Assembly (NCBI GenBank): GCA_020444165.1
Contig: JAHLLK010000007.1
Location: forward strand, 62,001 to 126,000
DNA length: 64,000 nt
Source: Deltaproteobacteria bacterium
GTDB taxonomy: Bacteria; Desulfobacterota; Desulfarculia; Desulfarculales; Desulfarculaceae
Reading direction: 5' to 3'
Below the pieces are notes generated by a model that worked only from the letters and a program-made list of their open reading frames with translations, was not told where the DNA came from and searched no databases. Shown here in pieces: positions 19,191 to 29,070 of this stretch. Positions within the stretch are counted from its first letter, which is position 1, and each line of letters opens with the position of its first letter. The translations under genes and the position numbers were made by a program.

Positions 19191-19943
19191 ATGGAATTGC
19201 AGCTGATACGGAACGCCACCCTGCGCCTGGCCTATGCCGGCCGCACCATCCTCACCGACCCCATGCTCTCGCCGGTTGGGACCATCCGCTCCTTTGCCGG
19301 CCTCGCCCCCAACCCCACGGTGGAGCTGCCGCTCCCGGTGAGCGAGATCGTGGCGGGCCTGGACGCGGTGGTGGTCTCCCATTTGCACCCGGACCACTTT
19401 GACGAGGCCGCGGCCGCGGCCCTGCCCAAGGATCTGCCCGTGTTCTGCCAGCCCGGTGATGAGGGCGGCCTGACCCAGGCCGGGTTCACCGACATCCGGC
19501 CGGTGGCCCCCACGCTCACCTGGGAGGGGATCACTTTCACCCGGGTGGGCGGGCGGCACGGCAGCGGGCCCATTTTGGAGCGCATGGGCCCGGTGTCGGG
19601 CTTCGTGCTGGCCGCCCCAGGCGAGCCCACGTTGTACTGGGCCGGGGACACCATCTGGTGTGACGAGGTGGCCGAGGCCTTGGCCGCGCACCGGCCCGGG
19701 GTGATGATCCTGCACGCCGGCGGGGCCACCATCCCCGGCTTCGCGCCGATTCTCATGCGGGGGGATGAAGTGCTGCAAGTGCTGGCCGCCGCACCTCAGG
19801 CGGTGGTGGTGGCGGTGCATTTGGAGGCCCTGGACCACTGCACGGTGACCCGGGCGGCGCTGCGGGAAGCGGCGGAACAGGCGGGTGTGCCCGCCGCGCG
19901 GCTCATCATTCCGGGGGATGGGGAGAAGGTGAGCCTGGGTTAA
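19191..19943 (+). CDS. MBL-fold metal-dependent hydrolase (UlaG-like)
   Basis: 250 residues with the metallo-beta-lactamase fold. The metal-binding motif HLHPDHFD (residues 64-71) gives the HxHxDH ligands, and further ligands are likely in GRHGSGP, YWAGDTIW (the bridging Asp) and AVHLEALDH. It resembles UlaG/beta-lactamase-superfamily-3 hydrolases acting on lactones or phosphodiesters; the substrate is unknown. CTAAGGAG precedes the ATG. Confidence 0.85.
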   Translation: MELQLIRNATLRLAYAGRTILTDPMLSPVGTIRSFAGLAPNPTVELPLPVSEIVAGLDAVVVSHLHPDHFDEAAAAALPKDLPVFCQPGDEGGLTQAGFTDIRPVAPTLTWEGITFTRVGGRHGSGPILERMGPVSGFVLAAPGEPTLYWAGDTIWCDEVAEALAAHRPGVMILHAGGATIPGFAPILMRGDEVLQVLAAAPQAVVVAVHLEALDHCTVTRAALREAAEQAGVPAARLIIPGDGEKVSLG

Positions 19944-20007
19944 GAGCTGGGACGGGGGCCAGCCTTGGGGGTTTGCCGGTGTTTTTCCTAGATCCGATGA
20001 AATATAT

Positions 20008-20097
20008 GAAGTTTTTTGGGGGATGGGGGGGGGAAGGACCTTTTTTTTCAAAAAAAGGTCCTTCCCCCCACATCTTCCTCTTTCTCCCGTAAAACTC
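20008..20097 (-). repeat. Operon-end hairpin repeat, copy F
   Basis: AAGTTTTTTGGGGGATGG end on the left, then a GGGGAAGGACC/GGTCCTTCCCC stem with a T8/A7 tip. It lies directly 3' of the minus-strand YbdK-type gene, in the same orientation relative to the gene as the other copies. Confidence 0.85.
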
Positions 20098-21285
20098 CTA
20101 AACGCAGGAAAGCTCGTCCTCGTACACCCCTTCCACGGTCTCGGCGGCCAAGCGGTCCACCACCGCTTTCAGGGCCTCTTCCGGGGAGGCCCCGTCGGCC
20201 AGGGCCGAGCGGTGCACGGCCAATTGCCGGTCCGCGCTGGTGCCGTGGTCCAGGATGTGGCGCACGTAATCGATCTCGGCCAGGCAGCCAAGTTCCTTGG
20301 CGTTTTCCAGGTCCTTGGCCAGGCCGCCCAGCATGATGTCCCGGGTGGGGATCAGGGCCTTCTTGCCGAAGTCGATCATGCGGTCCTCGATGCCGTAGCG
20401 CATGGCCCGCCACTTGTTCTCCACGATGTGGTGCCGCCGGTAGGCCCGCCAACTCTGGTTCTGCTGATACAGCTTCAACAGCCGCACCACCACCACCATG
20501 ATCAGGGCCACCACGGCCCCCACCTCGTCCACCCGGGTGCAGGCGTCGGGGATGCGCACCTCCAGGGTCTCGTACTTGGGGTTGAAGCGGAGGTCCCACC
20601 AGATCATGGTGGCGTCGGGCCGGCCCTCGGCGTCCAGACCGATGGAGCCCACCTGGCCCAGGAGGTTCACCAGGGCCTGGTACTCGGAATAGGAGCGGAA
20701 GGCGCTGGGGATGCCGGTGCGGGGCACCATCTCCAGGATCACGTTGCGGTAGGATTTGAGGCCCGTGTCGCGGCCCTGCCAAAAGGGGCTCGAAGTGGAC
20801 AGGGCCAGGATGTGGGGCAGGAAGTAGCGGAGCTGGCTGCCGATTTCGAAGAGGAGGTCCTTGGCCTCGTCGTCGTGGCCAAAGCCGATGTGCACGTGCA
20901 GGCCAAAGGTGAGGAGCTGGCTGGCCACCCCGGCCATGTCGCTCAAGAAGCGCCGGAAGCGCTCCCCGGCGGTGAAGGACTGGTTGTCCCAGGAGGCAAA
21001 GGGGTGGGTGCCGGCCGAGCAGATGACCAGCCCGTTCTTGCGGGCCAGATCGCTGACCAGCCGCCGCATCCGGATGACCTCGGAGCGGATCTCGGCCACG
21101 CTGGTGCAGACGTTGCTGCCGGCCTCGATCTGGCTCTCCATCAGCTCCGGCCGGATGGTGTCCGGGGGGAGGACCTGCCGCCCTTGCTCCAGGAACTGGG
21201 TCACATAGGAGTAGAGGTCGCGGGTGTCGGGGCAGACGATCTGGTATTCCTCTTCCACCCCTACGGTCAGATCCACGCCATACAT
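20098..21285 (-). CDS. YbdK-type carboxylate-amine ligase (GCS2 family)
   Basis: A 395-residue protein of the glutamate-cysteine ligase 2 family. It opens with LTVGVEEEYQIV, the acidic Mg-binding motif, then AGTHPFASW, LHVHIGF and ATMIWWDLRFNPKYETLEVRIPD (first 20: ATMIWWDLRFNPKYETLEVR). Family members couple glutamate to an amine at the gamma-carboxyl using ATP. The ATG at 21283-21285 follows GAGGAG. It is next to a gamma-glutamyl hydrolase and near glutamate dehydrogenase, so gamma-glutamylation of an amine or thiol is the likely job. Its acceptor substrate is unknown. Confidence 0.85.
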   Translation of the reverse strand: MYGVDLTVGVEEEYQIVCPDTRDLYSYVTQFLEQGRQVLPPDTIRPELMESQIEAGSNVCTSVAEIRSEVIRMRRLVSDLARKNGLVICSAGTHPFASWDNQSFTAGERFRRFLSDMAGVASQLLTFGLHVHIGFGHDDEAKDLLFEIGSQLRYFLPHILALSTSSPFWQGRDTGLKSYRNVILEMVPRTGIPSAFRSYSEYQALVNLLGQVGSIGLDAEGRPDATMIWWDLRFNPKYETLEVRIPDACTRVDEVGAVVALIMVVVVRLLKLYQQNQSWRAYRRHHIVENKWRAMRYGIEDRMIDFGKKALIPTRDIMLGGLAKDLENAKELGCLAEIDYVRHILDHGTSADRQLAVHRSALADGASPEEALKAVVDRLAAETVEGVYEDELSCV

Positions 21286-21329
21286 GGCGGCGCTCCTCAG
21301 TATTGGGTCGACCGGCGCGGCAGGCGGGC

Positions 21330-22082
21330 TCACCCCGCGGCCGCGGCCTCCACCAGGGCTTGCATCAGGCGAAAAGCCGGTTCGTCACCGGCCAAAGCGA
21401 TGCTCTCCGGGTGCCATTGCACGCTCAGCAGGAACCGTTTGCCCGGGTGCTCCAGGGCCTCGATGACCCCGTCCGCGGCGCGGGCCGTGACCACGAAGTC
21501 CGGGGGAGGGTCCTTGACTGCCTGGTGGTGGTGGCTGTTCACCCACAATTCCCCGGTCCCCTCGATGGCGTGCAGCCGGGAACCGGGGCTGATCCGGACC
21601 AGGTGGGACCAGACATCGGGCTGGCACTTCTGGAAATGGTCCAGGCAGTTCTCCCACTGGCGGGGCAGATCCTGGATCAGGGTGCCCCCAAAGGCCACGC
21701 CGATCAGCTGGTGCCCCCGGCAGATGCCCAGGAGCGGCTTGTCCACCTCGGCCGCGCGTTGGGCCAGCTGGATCTGCAGCAGGTCCATATGGTAGTCCAT
21801 TTCCCCGATGCCCACCAGGGGCTCCTCGCCGTAAAAACGGGGATGCACGTCCATGCCGCCGGCCAGGATCAAGCCGTCCAGGTGCTCCACCAGGTCCGGC
21901 ACGGTCTCCGGGGAGCCGAAGCCGGGAATCCCCACCGGCACGCCACCGGCCCGCTCCACCACTTGGCAGTAGTCCCGGATGATGGCCTCGATGAGCTGGG
22001 GCCGGCTGTTGGGGGTCCAGGCCGGGGTGGTGGTGGTGACCCCGGTGATGCCGATGAGGGGTTTGGACCGTTTTGCTGACAT
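21330..22082 (-). CDS. puuD: PuuD-like gamma-glutamyl hydrolase (peptidase C26)
   Basis: A 250-residue class I glutamine-amidotransferase fold. The catalytic Cys is in LLGICRGHQLIG (about residue 122) and the His/Glu pair in SVQWHPES. E. coli PuuD cleaves gamma-glutamyl-GABA in putrescine breakdown; this relative should split a gamma-glutamyl amide or peptide. It sits 44 bases upstream of the YbdK-type ligase, pairing a gamma-glutamyl-forming and a gamma-glutamyl-cleaving enzyme. The ATG at 22080-22082 is favoured over the TTG two codons earlier. Confidence 0.82.
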   Translation of the reverse strand: MSAKRSKPLIGITGVTTTTPAWTPNSRPQLIEAIIRDYCQVVERAGGVPVGIPGFGSPETVPDLVEHLDGLILAGGMDVHPRFYGEEPLVGIGEMDYHMDLLQIQLAQRAAEVDKPLLGICRGHQLIGVAFGGTLIQDLPRQWENCLDHFQKCQPDVWSHLVRISPGSRLHAIEGTGELWVNSHHHQAVKDPPPDFVVTARAADGVIEALEHPGKRFLLSVQWHPESIALAGDEPAFRLMQALVEAAAAG

Positions 22083-22172
22083 GGGCAAGTTTCCCGGATT
22101 GCGGACACGCTGGGCGCCCGGGCGCGGGGCACAGCGACCAACGCCGCCGCCCCGGCCGGGCGCGGATTAAAC

Positions 22173-22262
22173 TCTAAAGTTTTTTGGGGGATGGGGGGGA
22201 TACCCCTTTTTGTTCACAAAAAGGGGTTTCTCCCCACACCTTCCTCTTCCCCCCAAAATCTC
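22173..22262 (-). repeat. Operon-end hairpin repeat, copy G
   Basis: AAAGTTTTTTGGGGGATGGGG followed by the hairpin TACCCCTTTTTG/CAAAAAGGGGT. It ends at the stop codon of ridA on the minus strand. The tip TTGTTCACAA is shared with copy I. Confidence 0.8.
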
Positions 22263-22676
22263 TTACCGGCTGGTCATGTAGGTGCCGATGATGGCTTCAG
22301 CTTCCATCTCCACCAAATGGGCCGGCCGCGCCAGGGCGCTCACCTCGGCCAGCATGGTCACCGGCTTGACCGTTTTGAACACCTCGGAGTAGGCGCGCAT
22401 GATCTCGCCGGTCAGTTTGATGTCGGTGACGTAGATGCGCACCCGGACCACGTCGGCCGGGGTGGCTCCGGCCCGGCCCAGGGCGTCCACGATCTTGGCG
22501 CAGATGATGCGGGCCTGCTCATAGGGATCGCCCTCGGCCTCCACCACGCCCTGGGGGTTGGTGGTGGTGGTGCCGCCCACGTAGACCAGGTTGCCGACCT
22601 TCACTGCCCGGCTGTAGCCCACCTTTTCTTCCAGGGGCGCGCCAGAGGCAAAATTCTCTCTTCTCAAAAGCTCCAT
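22263..22676 (-). CDS. ridA: RidA/YjgF family enamine/imine deaminase
   Basis: 137 residues with the RidA fold: GYSRAVKVGNLVYVGGTTTTN at the front, ADVVRVRIYVTDI, and near the end MLAEVSALARPAHLVEMEAEAI, which resembles the conserved Arg-containing pocket. RidA proteins hydrolyse reactive enamine/imine intermediates, such as 2-aminoacrylate or imines from amino acid oxidases, to ketones and ammonia. It directly follows the PEP/pyruvate-binding gene and glutamate dehydrogenase, and so is probably co-transcribed with them. An imine-clearing role beside amine/amino acid oxidation is reasonable. Confidence 0.88.
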   Translation of the reverse strand: MELLRRENFASGAPLEEKVGYSRAVKVGNLVYVGGTTTTNPQGVVEAEGDPYEQARIICAKIVDALGRAGATPADVVRVRIYVTDIKLTGEIMRAYSEVFKTVKPVTMLAEVSALARPAHLVEMEAEAIIGTYMTSR

Positions 22677-22679
22677 GAC

Positions 22680-25016
22680 TCACCTTGTTTCTGCGGAATC
22701 AGCTAAGAATCCCATGGCCAGCGGCTCATCGCCGTCCAGCAGCAGTTGCAGCTTTTTCCCGCCGGTCAGGGCGGGCACCTCGAACAGTTTCACGCAGTCG
22801 GCCAGGCCGGCGAACTGGGCCGGCCAGGGCGGCGGCGGCGTGGTTTGGGCGAAGAACTCCTGATTGAACGCCCCGGGCTCCTCGTCGGGATACACCGGGA
22901 AGGTGACGATGTTGCTCTCCACCAAGTCGTGGAAAAAATGGGTGCCATAGGAGGCCTGGGGCACCGCGCCGTCCTGTTTCCAGGCCAGTTCGATGAGCGC
23001 CCGGGTGTGGTTCAACTCGGCGTAGCCCACCTTAACCCCCAGCTCGGGGTTGTTGGTGCCCCAGCGCCCCGGCCCCATGATGATCAGGCGCCGGTTGGCC
23101 AGCCAGCCGTTCAGCCAGCCCACGGCCCGGCCCACCATCAGCCGCTCGGTCATGGTGGGCAGGGCGTCGTAGGCCGCGGCGTCCACGTAGACGATGAAAT
23201 CGATGTCCCGCACCACGGCCGAGGTGAAGGCGTGGCGCGAGGTGAACAGCACCCGGGAAGGCGGCAGGTCCCGGGGGATGCTCACCTGCTCCACCTCGGC
23301 CAGGGAGGCCAGGCTGCGGCACTGCAAGAGATGGATCACCCCGTCCTGATAGGCGAACTCCAGCTCCACCGGCCGTCCCATCCCCGCAGCCAAAAGCCGG
23401 ACCACCTTCTGCATGCGGCTCATGAAAGCCTTTTCCCGGAGGAGGCCGTCGAAGGTGAGGCAAGGCCGCCCCTGCCCGGCCCGGAGCCCGCCCAGGGGCG
23501 GGGTGAACATCCCGTCCTTTTCCAGCGCCGCCACCTGGCCCAGGCTCTGGGGGTCCAGGAGCCGGAGCGCCGTCTCCATGGGCAGGCTCTCCTCTTGGCC
23601 GGTTTTGAGGTTCAGGACGTCCACCTCGCGCTGGGAATAACGCAGGATCTGGGCCGCGGTGCTCTCGGGGCGCAAGAGGGGCTCGGACAGGGGCACCAGG
23701 CGGGCGTAGTCCGAACCCACCCGGTTCACCGCCCGGGTGCCCAGGCCCATGACCATGCGCAACAGGCCGTCCTCGCGGCGAATGCGCGGCGACCAGGCGT
23801 AGGAGTTCACCGAGGTGGCCACCCCCGCGGCCAGGGGGAAGAAATAGTCGCCCCGCTGGGCGCCCACCACCTCCTGCACCAGGATGCACATCTGCTCGTT
23901 GTAGTCCAACAGGCCCCGCTCGCGGCGGTAGATCAGGGCGTCGGGCGAGAGCGTGCTGGCGTAGACCCGGCGGGCCGCGTCCAAAAAGGCTTCCAGTCGC
24001 TGGGCCAGGGCGCCCTGGTTGGTCAGGAACACGCTCTCGTACTTGCCCGAAAAGGCGAAACCGCTCGAATCCTCCAGATAGCTGGAGGAGCGCACGATGA
24101 TGGGCCTGGGCCCGATCTGCTGCAACATGGCCCGGAAACGGCGTTTCAAAGGAGCCGGGAACTCCATGCGGTCGATGGCCAGGCAGACCTGGGGGAACTC
24201 CACCTCGATCTCCGCGGCGTCCTTGTACTTCTGGTGGAGGAACGGCTCCATGCACTGGGGGTTGGCCGCCATGAAGCTGTCCAGGGTGTCGGAGCGCACG
24301 AAGTAGGACCGGGGCATGACCACACTGCCCACCAGGTCCGGGTCGCCGGCCTCCAAGTCGGGATGCAGGATGGCCATGGCCAGCAAGAGCCCGGCCGCCT
24401 TGCCGCCGATGCGCCCGTAGCCGCTTTCGGCCCCGATCATGCGCTCACCCAGCCCGCAGATGCCCCGGATGGTGAGATGGTGCTTGGCCACCCCGATGAA
24501 AGGCAGGTGACCGGAGATGAAGTTTTCGATGAGCGCCGCCCGGAGGGACAACAGCTCCGAGGGGTCGATGCGTTTGTCCCCCAGGGGCAGCTCGCAGAAC
24601 TGGCTCAGCCGCCGCCAGATCTCCCGGGGCGAGGCCTTGGCCTTCAAGAGCACCAGCTTCAGGTCCAACACGCGCTGACGCTTGCGGGCCAGGTTGATGA
24701 ACTCGGCGATCTCCTCGGGCGATAGGTGCTGGGCGGCCAGGGCATCCAGGAGAGCATCACGGTAAATGACCAGGAGGTCCTCGCGGCGGAAAAGCCGGAG
24801 TCCCTCCTGGCCGTCGCTGTCCACCGCGGCGGTCAGGCGGCGGGCCTCGGCCTCCAGATGCGCCGGATCGGCCAGCCCCCGCCGGGTCAGCTCCTCCAGG
24901 ATATCCTCCCGCACCTGGGCGGCCACCTGGGGAAAGTTGGCCAGCTTGAGGCTGACCACGCCCGCGGGCGCCACTGCCGTATCGGGGCCGGGCAGGGCCT
25001 GCTCCGGCTCGCTCAC
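22680..25016 (-). CDS. PEP/pyruvate-binding (PPDK N-terminal) ATP-grasp protein
   Basis: 778 residues whose central part matches the nucleotide-binding domain of PEP synthase and pyruvate phosphate dikinase: [35 protein letters not shown] and [23 protein letters not shown] sequence near the end of that domain. The swivelling phospho-His domain and the PEP-binding TIM barrel are absent, so it is not a complete PEP synthase. The C-terminal part ([20 protein letters not shown]) is typical of these stand-alone proteins, whose function is unknown. A GTG start at 25016 overlaps the glutamate dehydrogenase stop (GTGA), which argues for translational coupling; the frame continues upstream inside gdhA but that part reads as a shadow. 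Confidence 0.8.
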   Translation of the reverse strand: MSEPEQALPGPDTAVAPAGVVSLKLANFPQVAAQVREDILEELTRRGLADPAHLEAEARRLTAAVDSDGQEGLRLFRREDLLVIYRDALLDALAAQHLSPEEIAEFINLARKRQRVLDLKLVLLKAKASPREIWRRLSQFCELPLGDKRIDPSELLSLRAALIENFISGHLPFIGVAKHHLTIRGICGLGERMIGAESGYGRIGGKAAGLLLAMAILHPDLEAGDPDLVGSVVMPRSYFVRSDTLDSFMAANPQCMEPFLHQKYKDAAEIEVEFPQVCLAIDRMEFPAPLKRRFRAMLQQIGPRPIIVRSSSYLEDSSGFAFSGKYESVFLTNQGALAQRLEAFLDAARRVYASTLSPDALIYRRERGLLDYNEQMCILVQEVVGAQRGDYFFPLAAGVATSVNSYAWSPRIRREDGLLRMVMGLGTRAVNRVGSDYARLVPLSEPLLRPESTAAQILRYSQREVDVLNLKTGQEESLPMETALRLLDPQSLGQVAALEKDGMFTPPLGGLRAGQGRPCLTFDGLLREKAFMSRMQKVVRLLAAGMGRPVELEFAYQDGVIHLLQCRSLASLAEVEQVSIPRDLPPSRVLFTSRHAFTSAVVRDIDFIVYVDAAAYDALPTMTERLMVGRAVGWLNGWLANRRLIIMGPGRWGTNNPELGVKVGYAELNHTRALIELAWKQDGAVPQASYGTHFFHDLVESNIVTFPVYPDEEPGAFNQEFFAQTTPPPPWPAQFAGLADCVKLFEVPALTGGKKLQLLLDGDEPLAMGFLADSAETR

Positions 25017-26263
25017 ACCCAGCCCCGGATGCGCATAGCCTGGGCCACCCGGGCCACCGCCACCAGATAGGCCGCCGCCCGCATGTCCACCTTGTGCTCG
25101 GCGCATTCCTGGTGCACCGCCAGGAATGCCGTGGTCATGGAATGCTTGAGGCGCTGGTGCACCTCGGGCTCGGTCCAATAAAAGTTGGCCCCGTTTTGCA
25201 CCATCTCGAAGTAGGAAACCGTGACCCCGCCAGCGTTGGCCAGGAAATCGGGCAGCACATACACGCGGCGGTCATAAAGGATCTCGTCCGCCGCGGGGGT
25301 GGTGGGGCCGTTGGCCAGCTCGCAGATGATGCTGGCTTCGATACGGGGGGCATTGGCCTCGGTGATGACGTTCTCCAGGGCCGCAGGGAACAACACGGTG
25401 ACCGGCAGCTCCAGGAGATCCTCGTTGGAGATCGGCTCGGAGCCGGGGAAATCGCCCACCTGGCCGGTGGAGAGCTTGTGCTGCACCAGGGCGTGGGCCG
25501 ACAAGCCCTGGGGATTGTACACCCCGCCCCGGGAGTCCGAGGCGGCCACCAGGGTGAGGCCCAACAGCTCCTCGCCCAACAGCGCCGCGTGCTGGCCGGC
25601 GTTGCCAAAGCCCTGCACGGCCATGGTGCCCTGGGCCAGGTCCACCGACAGCATCTGGGAGGCCGCTTGCACCGCGTAAATCCCGCCCCGGCTGGTGGCG
25701 TCGCCGCGCCCGGGCGAGCCGCCCAGGGCCAGGGGCTTGCCGGTGATAACCCCGGGGTGGCGCTGACGCACGATGACCTCGTACTCGTCCATCATCCAGG
25801 CCATGATCTGGGGGTTGGTGTACACGTCCGGGGCCGGCACGTCCTGGTTGAGGCCCAGGTCGTTGGCCAAAGCCCGGATGTAGGCCCGGGCCAGGCGTTG
25901 CTGCTCGCTGGGGGTCAGTTCCTTGGGGTTGCAGATGATGCCGCCCTTGGCCCCGCCCAGGGGCACGTCGGCCACCGCGGTCTTCCAGGTCATCCAGGCG
26001 GCCAGGGCTCGTACGGTATCAATGGTCTCATCGGGATGCCAGCGGATGCCGCCCTTCATGGGTCCCCGGGCCCAGTTGTACTGCACCCGGAAGCCGGTGA
26101 AGATGCGTATGTGGCCATCGTCCATGGCCACCGGCAGCCGCAGCCAGATTTCCCTTTGCGGCCAGCGGAGAAATTCGCGGGTGGGGTCGTCCAGCCCCAG
26201 GCGTTCACAGGCGCCGTCCAGCTGGGTTTGCGCGATCTCGAACGGGTTCGGCTTGCTCACCAT
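25013..26263 (-). CDS. gdhA: Glutamate dehydrogenase
   Basis: A 416-residue hexameric-type NAD(P)-dependent glutamate dehydrogenase interconverting glutamate and 2-oxoglutarate plus ammonia. Motifs: [19 protein letters not shown] (substrate lysines), PLGGAKGGI (catalytic Lys), [19 protein letters not shown], and the nucleotide-binding [12 protein letters not shown]. It is the first gene of the run gdhA, PPDK-like, ridA, then puuD-like and ybdK-like. In context it could recycle glutamate consumed or released by the microcompartment pathway to the right. Confidence 0.95.
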   Translation of the reverse strand: MVSKPNPFEIAQTQLDGACERLGLDDPTREFLRWPQREIWLRLPVAMDDGHIRIFTGFRVQYNWARGPMKGGIRWHPDETIDTVRALAAWMTWKTAVADVPLGGAKGGIICNPKELTPSEQQRLARAYIRALANDLGLNQDVPAPDVYTNPQIMAWMMDEYEVIVRQRHPGVITGKPLALGGSPGRGDATSRGGIYAVQAASQMLSVDLAQGTMAVQGFGNAGQHAALLGEELLGLTLVAASDSRGGVYNPQGLSAHALVQHKLSTGQVGDFPGSEPISNEDLLELPVTVLFPAALENVITEANAPRIEASIICELANGPTTPAADEILYDRRVYVLPDFLANAGGVTVSYFEMVQNGANFYWTEPEVHQRLKHSMTTAFLAVHQECAEHKVDMRAAAYLVAVARVAQAMRIRGWV

Positions 26264-26629
26264 TTTCCCCCTGACAGGATGTGGGAAAAAACCCTGTCAC
26301 GCGGGCCAGGGATTCACCCCCGCAAGCAAAGTTGCCAGGGGCCTCCTCAGGTTGGCCCGCCAATATGCACAGTTCGGGAAACAAGCAAATTGACCTGCTT
26401 GGCCAAGCCCGGGGTTCCCGGCAGGCCCTGCCGGCCGGGGTGGTGTCGCGCTTGGGCCAAGGTGGGGTTGCCGCAGGCCGAAAGGGCCTTATTCAACAAC
26501 CGGTTAAAGATTTTGCCGGCCGGCCGCCCCGCTGGATAAAGGGGCGGCGTCACGCACCTGGCCGGACACTGGGTGTTTGGAGGGGTCAATGGCGGCCACC
26601 CAGGCCGCCATTGACCATGGCATGACTCT
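26264..26629. other. Intergenic region with nested repeat and hairpins
   Basis: 366 bases without a gene. 26301-26358 is bounded by GCGGGCCA and TGGCCCGC and encloses the small GGATTCACCCC...GGGGCC module (26310-26343) also found in the four-hairpin elements. A GCCGCCCC/GGGGCGGC hairpin lies at about 26521-26548. The segment also holds the 5' region of gdhA. Confidence 0.6.
26584..26616 (-). terminator. Strong hairpin 3' of the outer-membrane protein gene
   Basis: GGTCAATGGCGGCC and GGCCGCCATTGACC form a perfect 14-base-pair stem with a 5-base loop, 13 bases beyond the stop codon at 26630. No clear U-tract follows, so intrinsic termination is likely but not certain. Confidence 0.65.
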
Positions 26630-27481
26630 TTAGAACACGAACACGGCGCGCATGTAGACCCAGTTGCCCTTGGTGTGGTTTTCCACGTCAAAGTCGTTCA
26701 ACCAGCGGGCGCTCAGGATGAGATAGTCGGTGAGGGGATACATGACGTTCAGACCGGCGGCGTAGCGATGCCCCTTGGTGTCGTCAACCTCGGTGCCGTC
26801 CACCTTCAGTTCGTCCAGGTCCCACCAGAAGGAGCCCATCACGCCGGCGGTGAGACCGAAGTCAAAGGTCCAGTGCAGGATCAGGTCGGTCTCGAGGGCG
26901 TCCTGATAGTCAATGTTCAGCTCGTTGGACTCCTCGCGCATCCAGTAGTTGAAGGTCCAGTCCACGCCAAAGGGGGCGGGGTACCAGCCCAAGGCCAACT
27001 GATGCTGGAACTGCCAGGCGTCCAGGCTGGGCGAGGTGTTGGGGCTGTTCTCATTGTAGTAGCCCGTGGGCGTATAGATGAACTCCCAGAAGGAGACGTA
27101 CAGGGCCGACTTCTCGTTTTCATAAAGGAAAATGAAGGGGCTGATGACCATGTCGCCCAGACCCGCCTGGGTTTCCTCGCCGGCCGCCTCGATCCGGGCC
27201 ACGGGAATAACCGCGTTCAAGCCCCAGCTCACCTTGCCGGCGATCTTGGGGCCGAACCAGATGGGCCGCAGGAGAACCGCCAGGACATCGGCGTCCAGGG
27301 TGGTGGTTTCCCCGTTGGTGTCGTAGTCCGGCCAGTCCTGATAAGAGAAATAGGTGCCCAGGGCGAAGGTCCCCGGGGGTGAGGCAATGTTGTCAAATGG
27401 ATCCAAAATGTCCGCCGAGGCCACGGCCGAGAAAGCCAGGACCAGGGCGAACGCCACGGCCAACCAACCAGCTTTTTTCAT
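26630..27481 (-). CDS. Outer-membrane beta-barrel (phenol-degradation MetA-like)
   Basis: 283 residues with a signal peptide (1-23, cleavage after ASA). The mature protein is a run of amphipathic beta strands ending in YMRAVFVF, a C-terminal Phe outer-membrane signal. The overall pattern (GLNAVIPVARIEA, GLGDMVISPFIFLY, YIYTPTGYY-like) matches the MetA-pathway family of putative outer-membrane channels found beside aromatic or hydrophobic-substrate genes. It could admit the substrate of the adjacent BMC pathway to the periplasm, which is inference only. It lies 85 bases downstream of the aldehyde dehydrogenase gene, on the same strand. Confidence 0.75.
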   Translation of the reverse strand: MKKAGWLAVAFALVLAFSAVASADILDPFDNIASPPGTFALGTYFSYQDWPDYDTNGETTTLDADVLAVLLRPIWFGPKIAGKVSWGLNAVIPVARIEAAGEETQAGLGDMVISPFIFLYENEKSALYVSFWEFIYTPTGYYNENSPNTSPSLDAWQFQHQLALGWYPAPFGVDWTFNYWMREESNELNIDYQDALETDLILHWTFDFGLTAGVMGSFWWDLDELKVDGTEVDDTKGHRYAAGLNVMYPLTDYLILSARWLNDFDVENHTKGNWVYMRAVFVF

Positions 27482-27566
27482 CTTTTTCTCCCCTTTTCTT
27501 TGCTCTCAAACTCGAGGTACCAAACACCCTATAAGGTGTAACCGCGGATCGAGCGGCATCGCCGCC

Positions 27567-29024
27567 TCACGCCGCCCCGTAGCGATAGCGGAATTCGTCG
27601 GTGAGTATGCAGCGTCTGATCAGCGTGTAATTGCGGGGTCTGGCGTGACCCTCTCCGCCGGTTACGATATGCATGGATTGATAACCCTCGCCATGCACTC
27701 CAATACCCGCCGTGGAAGGGCCGTTCTTCACGAACTCGCAAACATCGGCCTTGCTGGCCATCTTGGCCAGGTTGTCCACGTTCTTGGAGTGCATCACCAG
27801 GGTGTGGCGGAAGCCCTGCTCGGCGGCCACCGCCCGGTCAATGGCCTCGTCGGCATTGCGGCAGCGCACAATGGGCACCACCGACATGATCTGCTCGGTC
27901 CACACCAAGGGGTGCAGGTTGTCGGTTTCCAAAATGGCGATCCGCGCCTCGGGACCGGGGTCCACCCCGATGGCGTTCAAAATGAAGGAGATGGGCTTGC
28001 CGATGTAATCCATGTTGATCACGCTGGCCGTGCCCGGCTCCTTGATCTCCTTGAAAATGTGGGGGAGGAGTTCCTGCCCCTGCTCGGCGGTCAAGAGAAA
28101 CGCGCCGTTTTTCCTCATCTCGGCGATGAGCTGATCGGCCACCGACTCCACCACGAACACCTCCTTCTCGCAGGCGCAGGGGGTGCCGTAGGCAAAGTAG
28201 TTGCCGTCAGTGATGTTTTTCGCGGCCTTGGGGATATCGGCAGTTTCGTCCACCACCACCGGGGTGTTGCCCGGCCCGCCGGCCAGGCACCGCTTGCCGG
28301 TCTTGGTGGCGAAGTTGATCACCCCCTGCCCGCCCATGACCGCGATCATCCTGACCTTGGGATGGGTCATGAGGAACTGGGCCGAGGCCACGGTGGGCTG
28401 GCTCATCATGCACACCAGGTTGGGCGGCCCACCGACCCCCACCACGGCCTGGTTGATGTCCCGGACCGCCATGGCCGAGACCGGGACGGTTTTGGGATGG
28501 GGATTGTGCACCACGGCGTTGCCGCCGGCCAGGATCATGATGGAGTTCATGTAGATGGCCCCGGCCGCGATGGTCACCGGGTTGATGGAGGCCACCACCC
28601 CCACCGGCAGGCGCTCGATGATGGTCACGCCCTTGTCCCCCACGAAGACCTCGGGAGCCAAGTCTTCCAGGCCCGGGGAACTCACGGCGCAGCCCATTTT
28701 GAGGAGGGTCCCCTCGACCGAGCCCAGCTGGGCCCCTTCCAGCTCCAGCTCGGCATAGGTCTGGGAGTTCTGGGCCCCCACCTCGCGGATGGCTTGGATG
28801 GCGGCCCGGCGGATCGCCAAGGGCATGGCCATGAAGGTCTTTTGCGCGGCCGCAGCCGCGGCGATGGCCTCCTCGGTTTCCTCGAAAACCCCGTCGACCA
28901 CTCCGCTGACCACCGCCGCGGGCCCGCTGGCACTTTCCGGCGCGGGGGCCGGTGGGGCGGATGCCTTGAGCTTTTGCAGCACCCCTTTGACTATCTGCTC
29001 TATCTGGGCCTCACTAAGATCCAT
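27567..29024 (-). CDS. CoA-acylating aldehyde dehydrogenase, BMC-targeted
   Basis: 485 residues of the EutE/PduP family, oxidising an aldehyde with NAD+ and CoA to acyl-CoA. Residues 3-19, LSEAQIEQIVKGVLQKL, form an amphipathic encapsulation peptide, followed by an Ala/Pro linker (20-40) and the catalytic domain. The nucleophile is Cys283 in FAYGTPCACEKEV, equivalent to the LPCIAEK motif of EutE/PduP. INPVT and GGQGVINFATKTGK match the NAD/CoA region. It should work inside the shell on the aldehyde made by the amine dehydrogenase encoded in the same locus. Formaldehyde is an unlikely substrate for this family, arguing for a C2 or longer amine. GGAGAGG precedes the ATG. Confidence 0.93.
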   Translation of the reverse strand: MDLSEAQIEQIVKGVLQKLKASAPPAPAPESASGPAAVVSGVVDGVFEETEEAIAAAAAAQKTFMAMPLAIRRAAIQAIREVGAQNSQTYAELELEGAQLGSVEGTLLKMGCAVSSPGLEDLAPEVFVGDKGVTIIERLPVGVVASINPVTIAAGAIYMNSIMILAGGNAVVHNPHPKTVPVSAMAVRDINQAVVGVGGPPNLVCMMSQPTVASAQFLMTHPKVRMIAVMGGQGVINFATKTGKRCLAGGPGNTPVVVDETADIPKAAKNITDGNYFAYGTPCACEKEVFVVESVADQLIAEMRKNGAFLLTAEQGQELLPHIFKEIKEPGTASVINMDYIGKPISFILNAIGVDPGPEARIAILETDNLHPLVWTEQIMSVVPIVRCRNADEAIDRAVAAEQGFRHTLVMHSKNVDNLAKMASKADVCEFVKNGPSTAGIGVHGEGYQSMHIVTGGEGHARPRNYTLIRRCILTDEFRYRYGAA

Positions 29025-29070
29025 GGTGCCTCTCCGAATTAATACATATCTAAAAGGGTTAAAGCCGGGC

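Noticed and set aside
25017..25178. Upstream extension of the PEP/pyruvate-binding protein into gdhA
   Set aside because: The extra residues are Gly/Pro-rich shadow sequence inside gdhA, while a GTG overlapping the gdhA stop gives a normal start.
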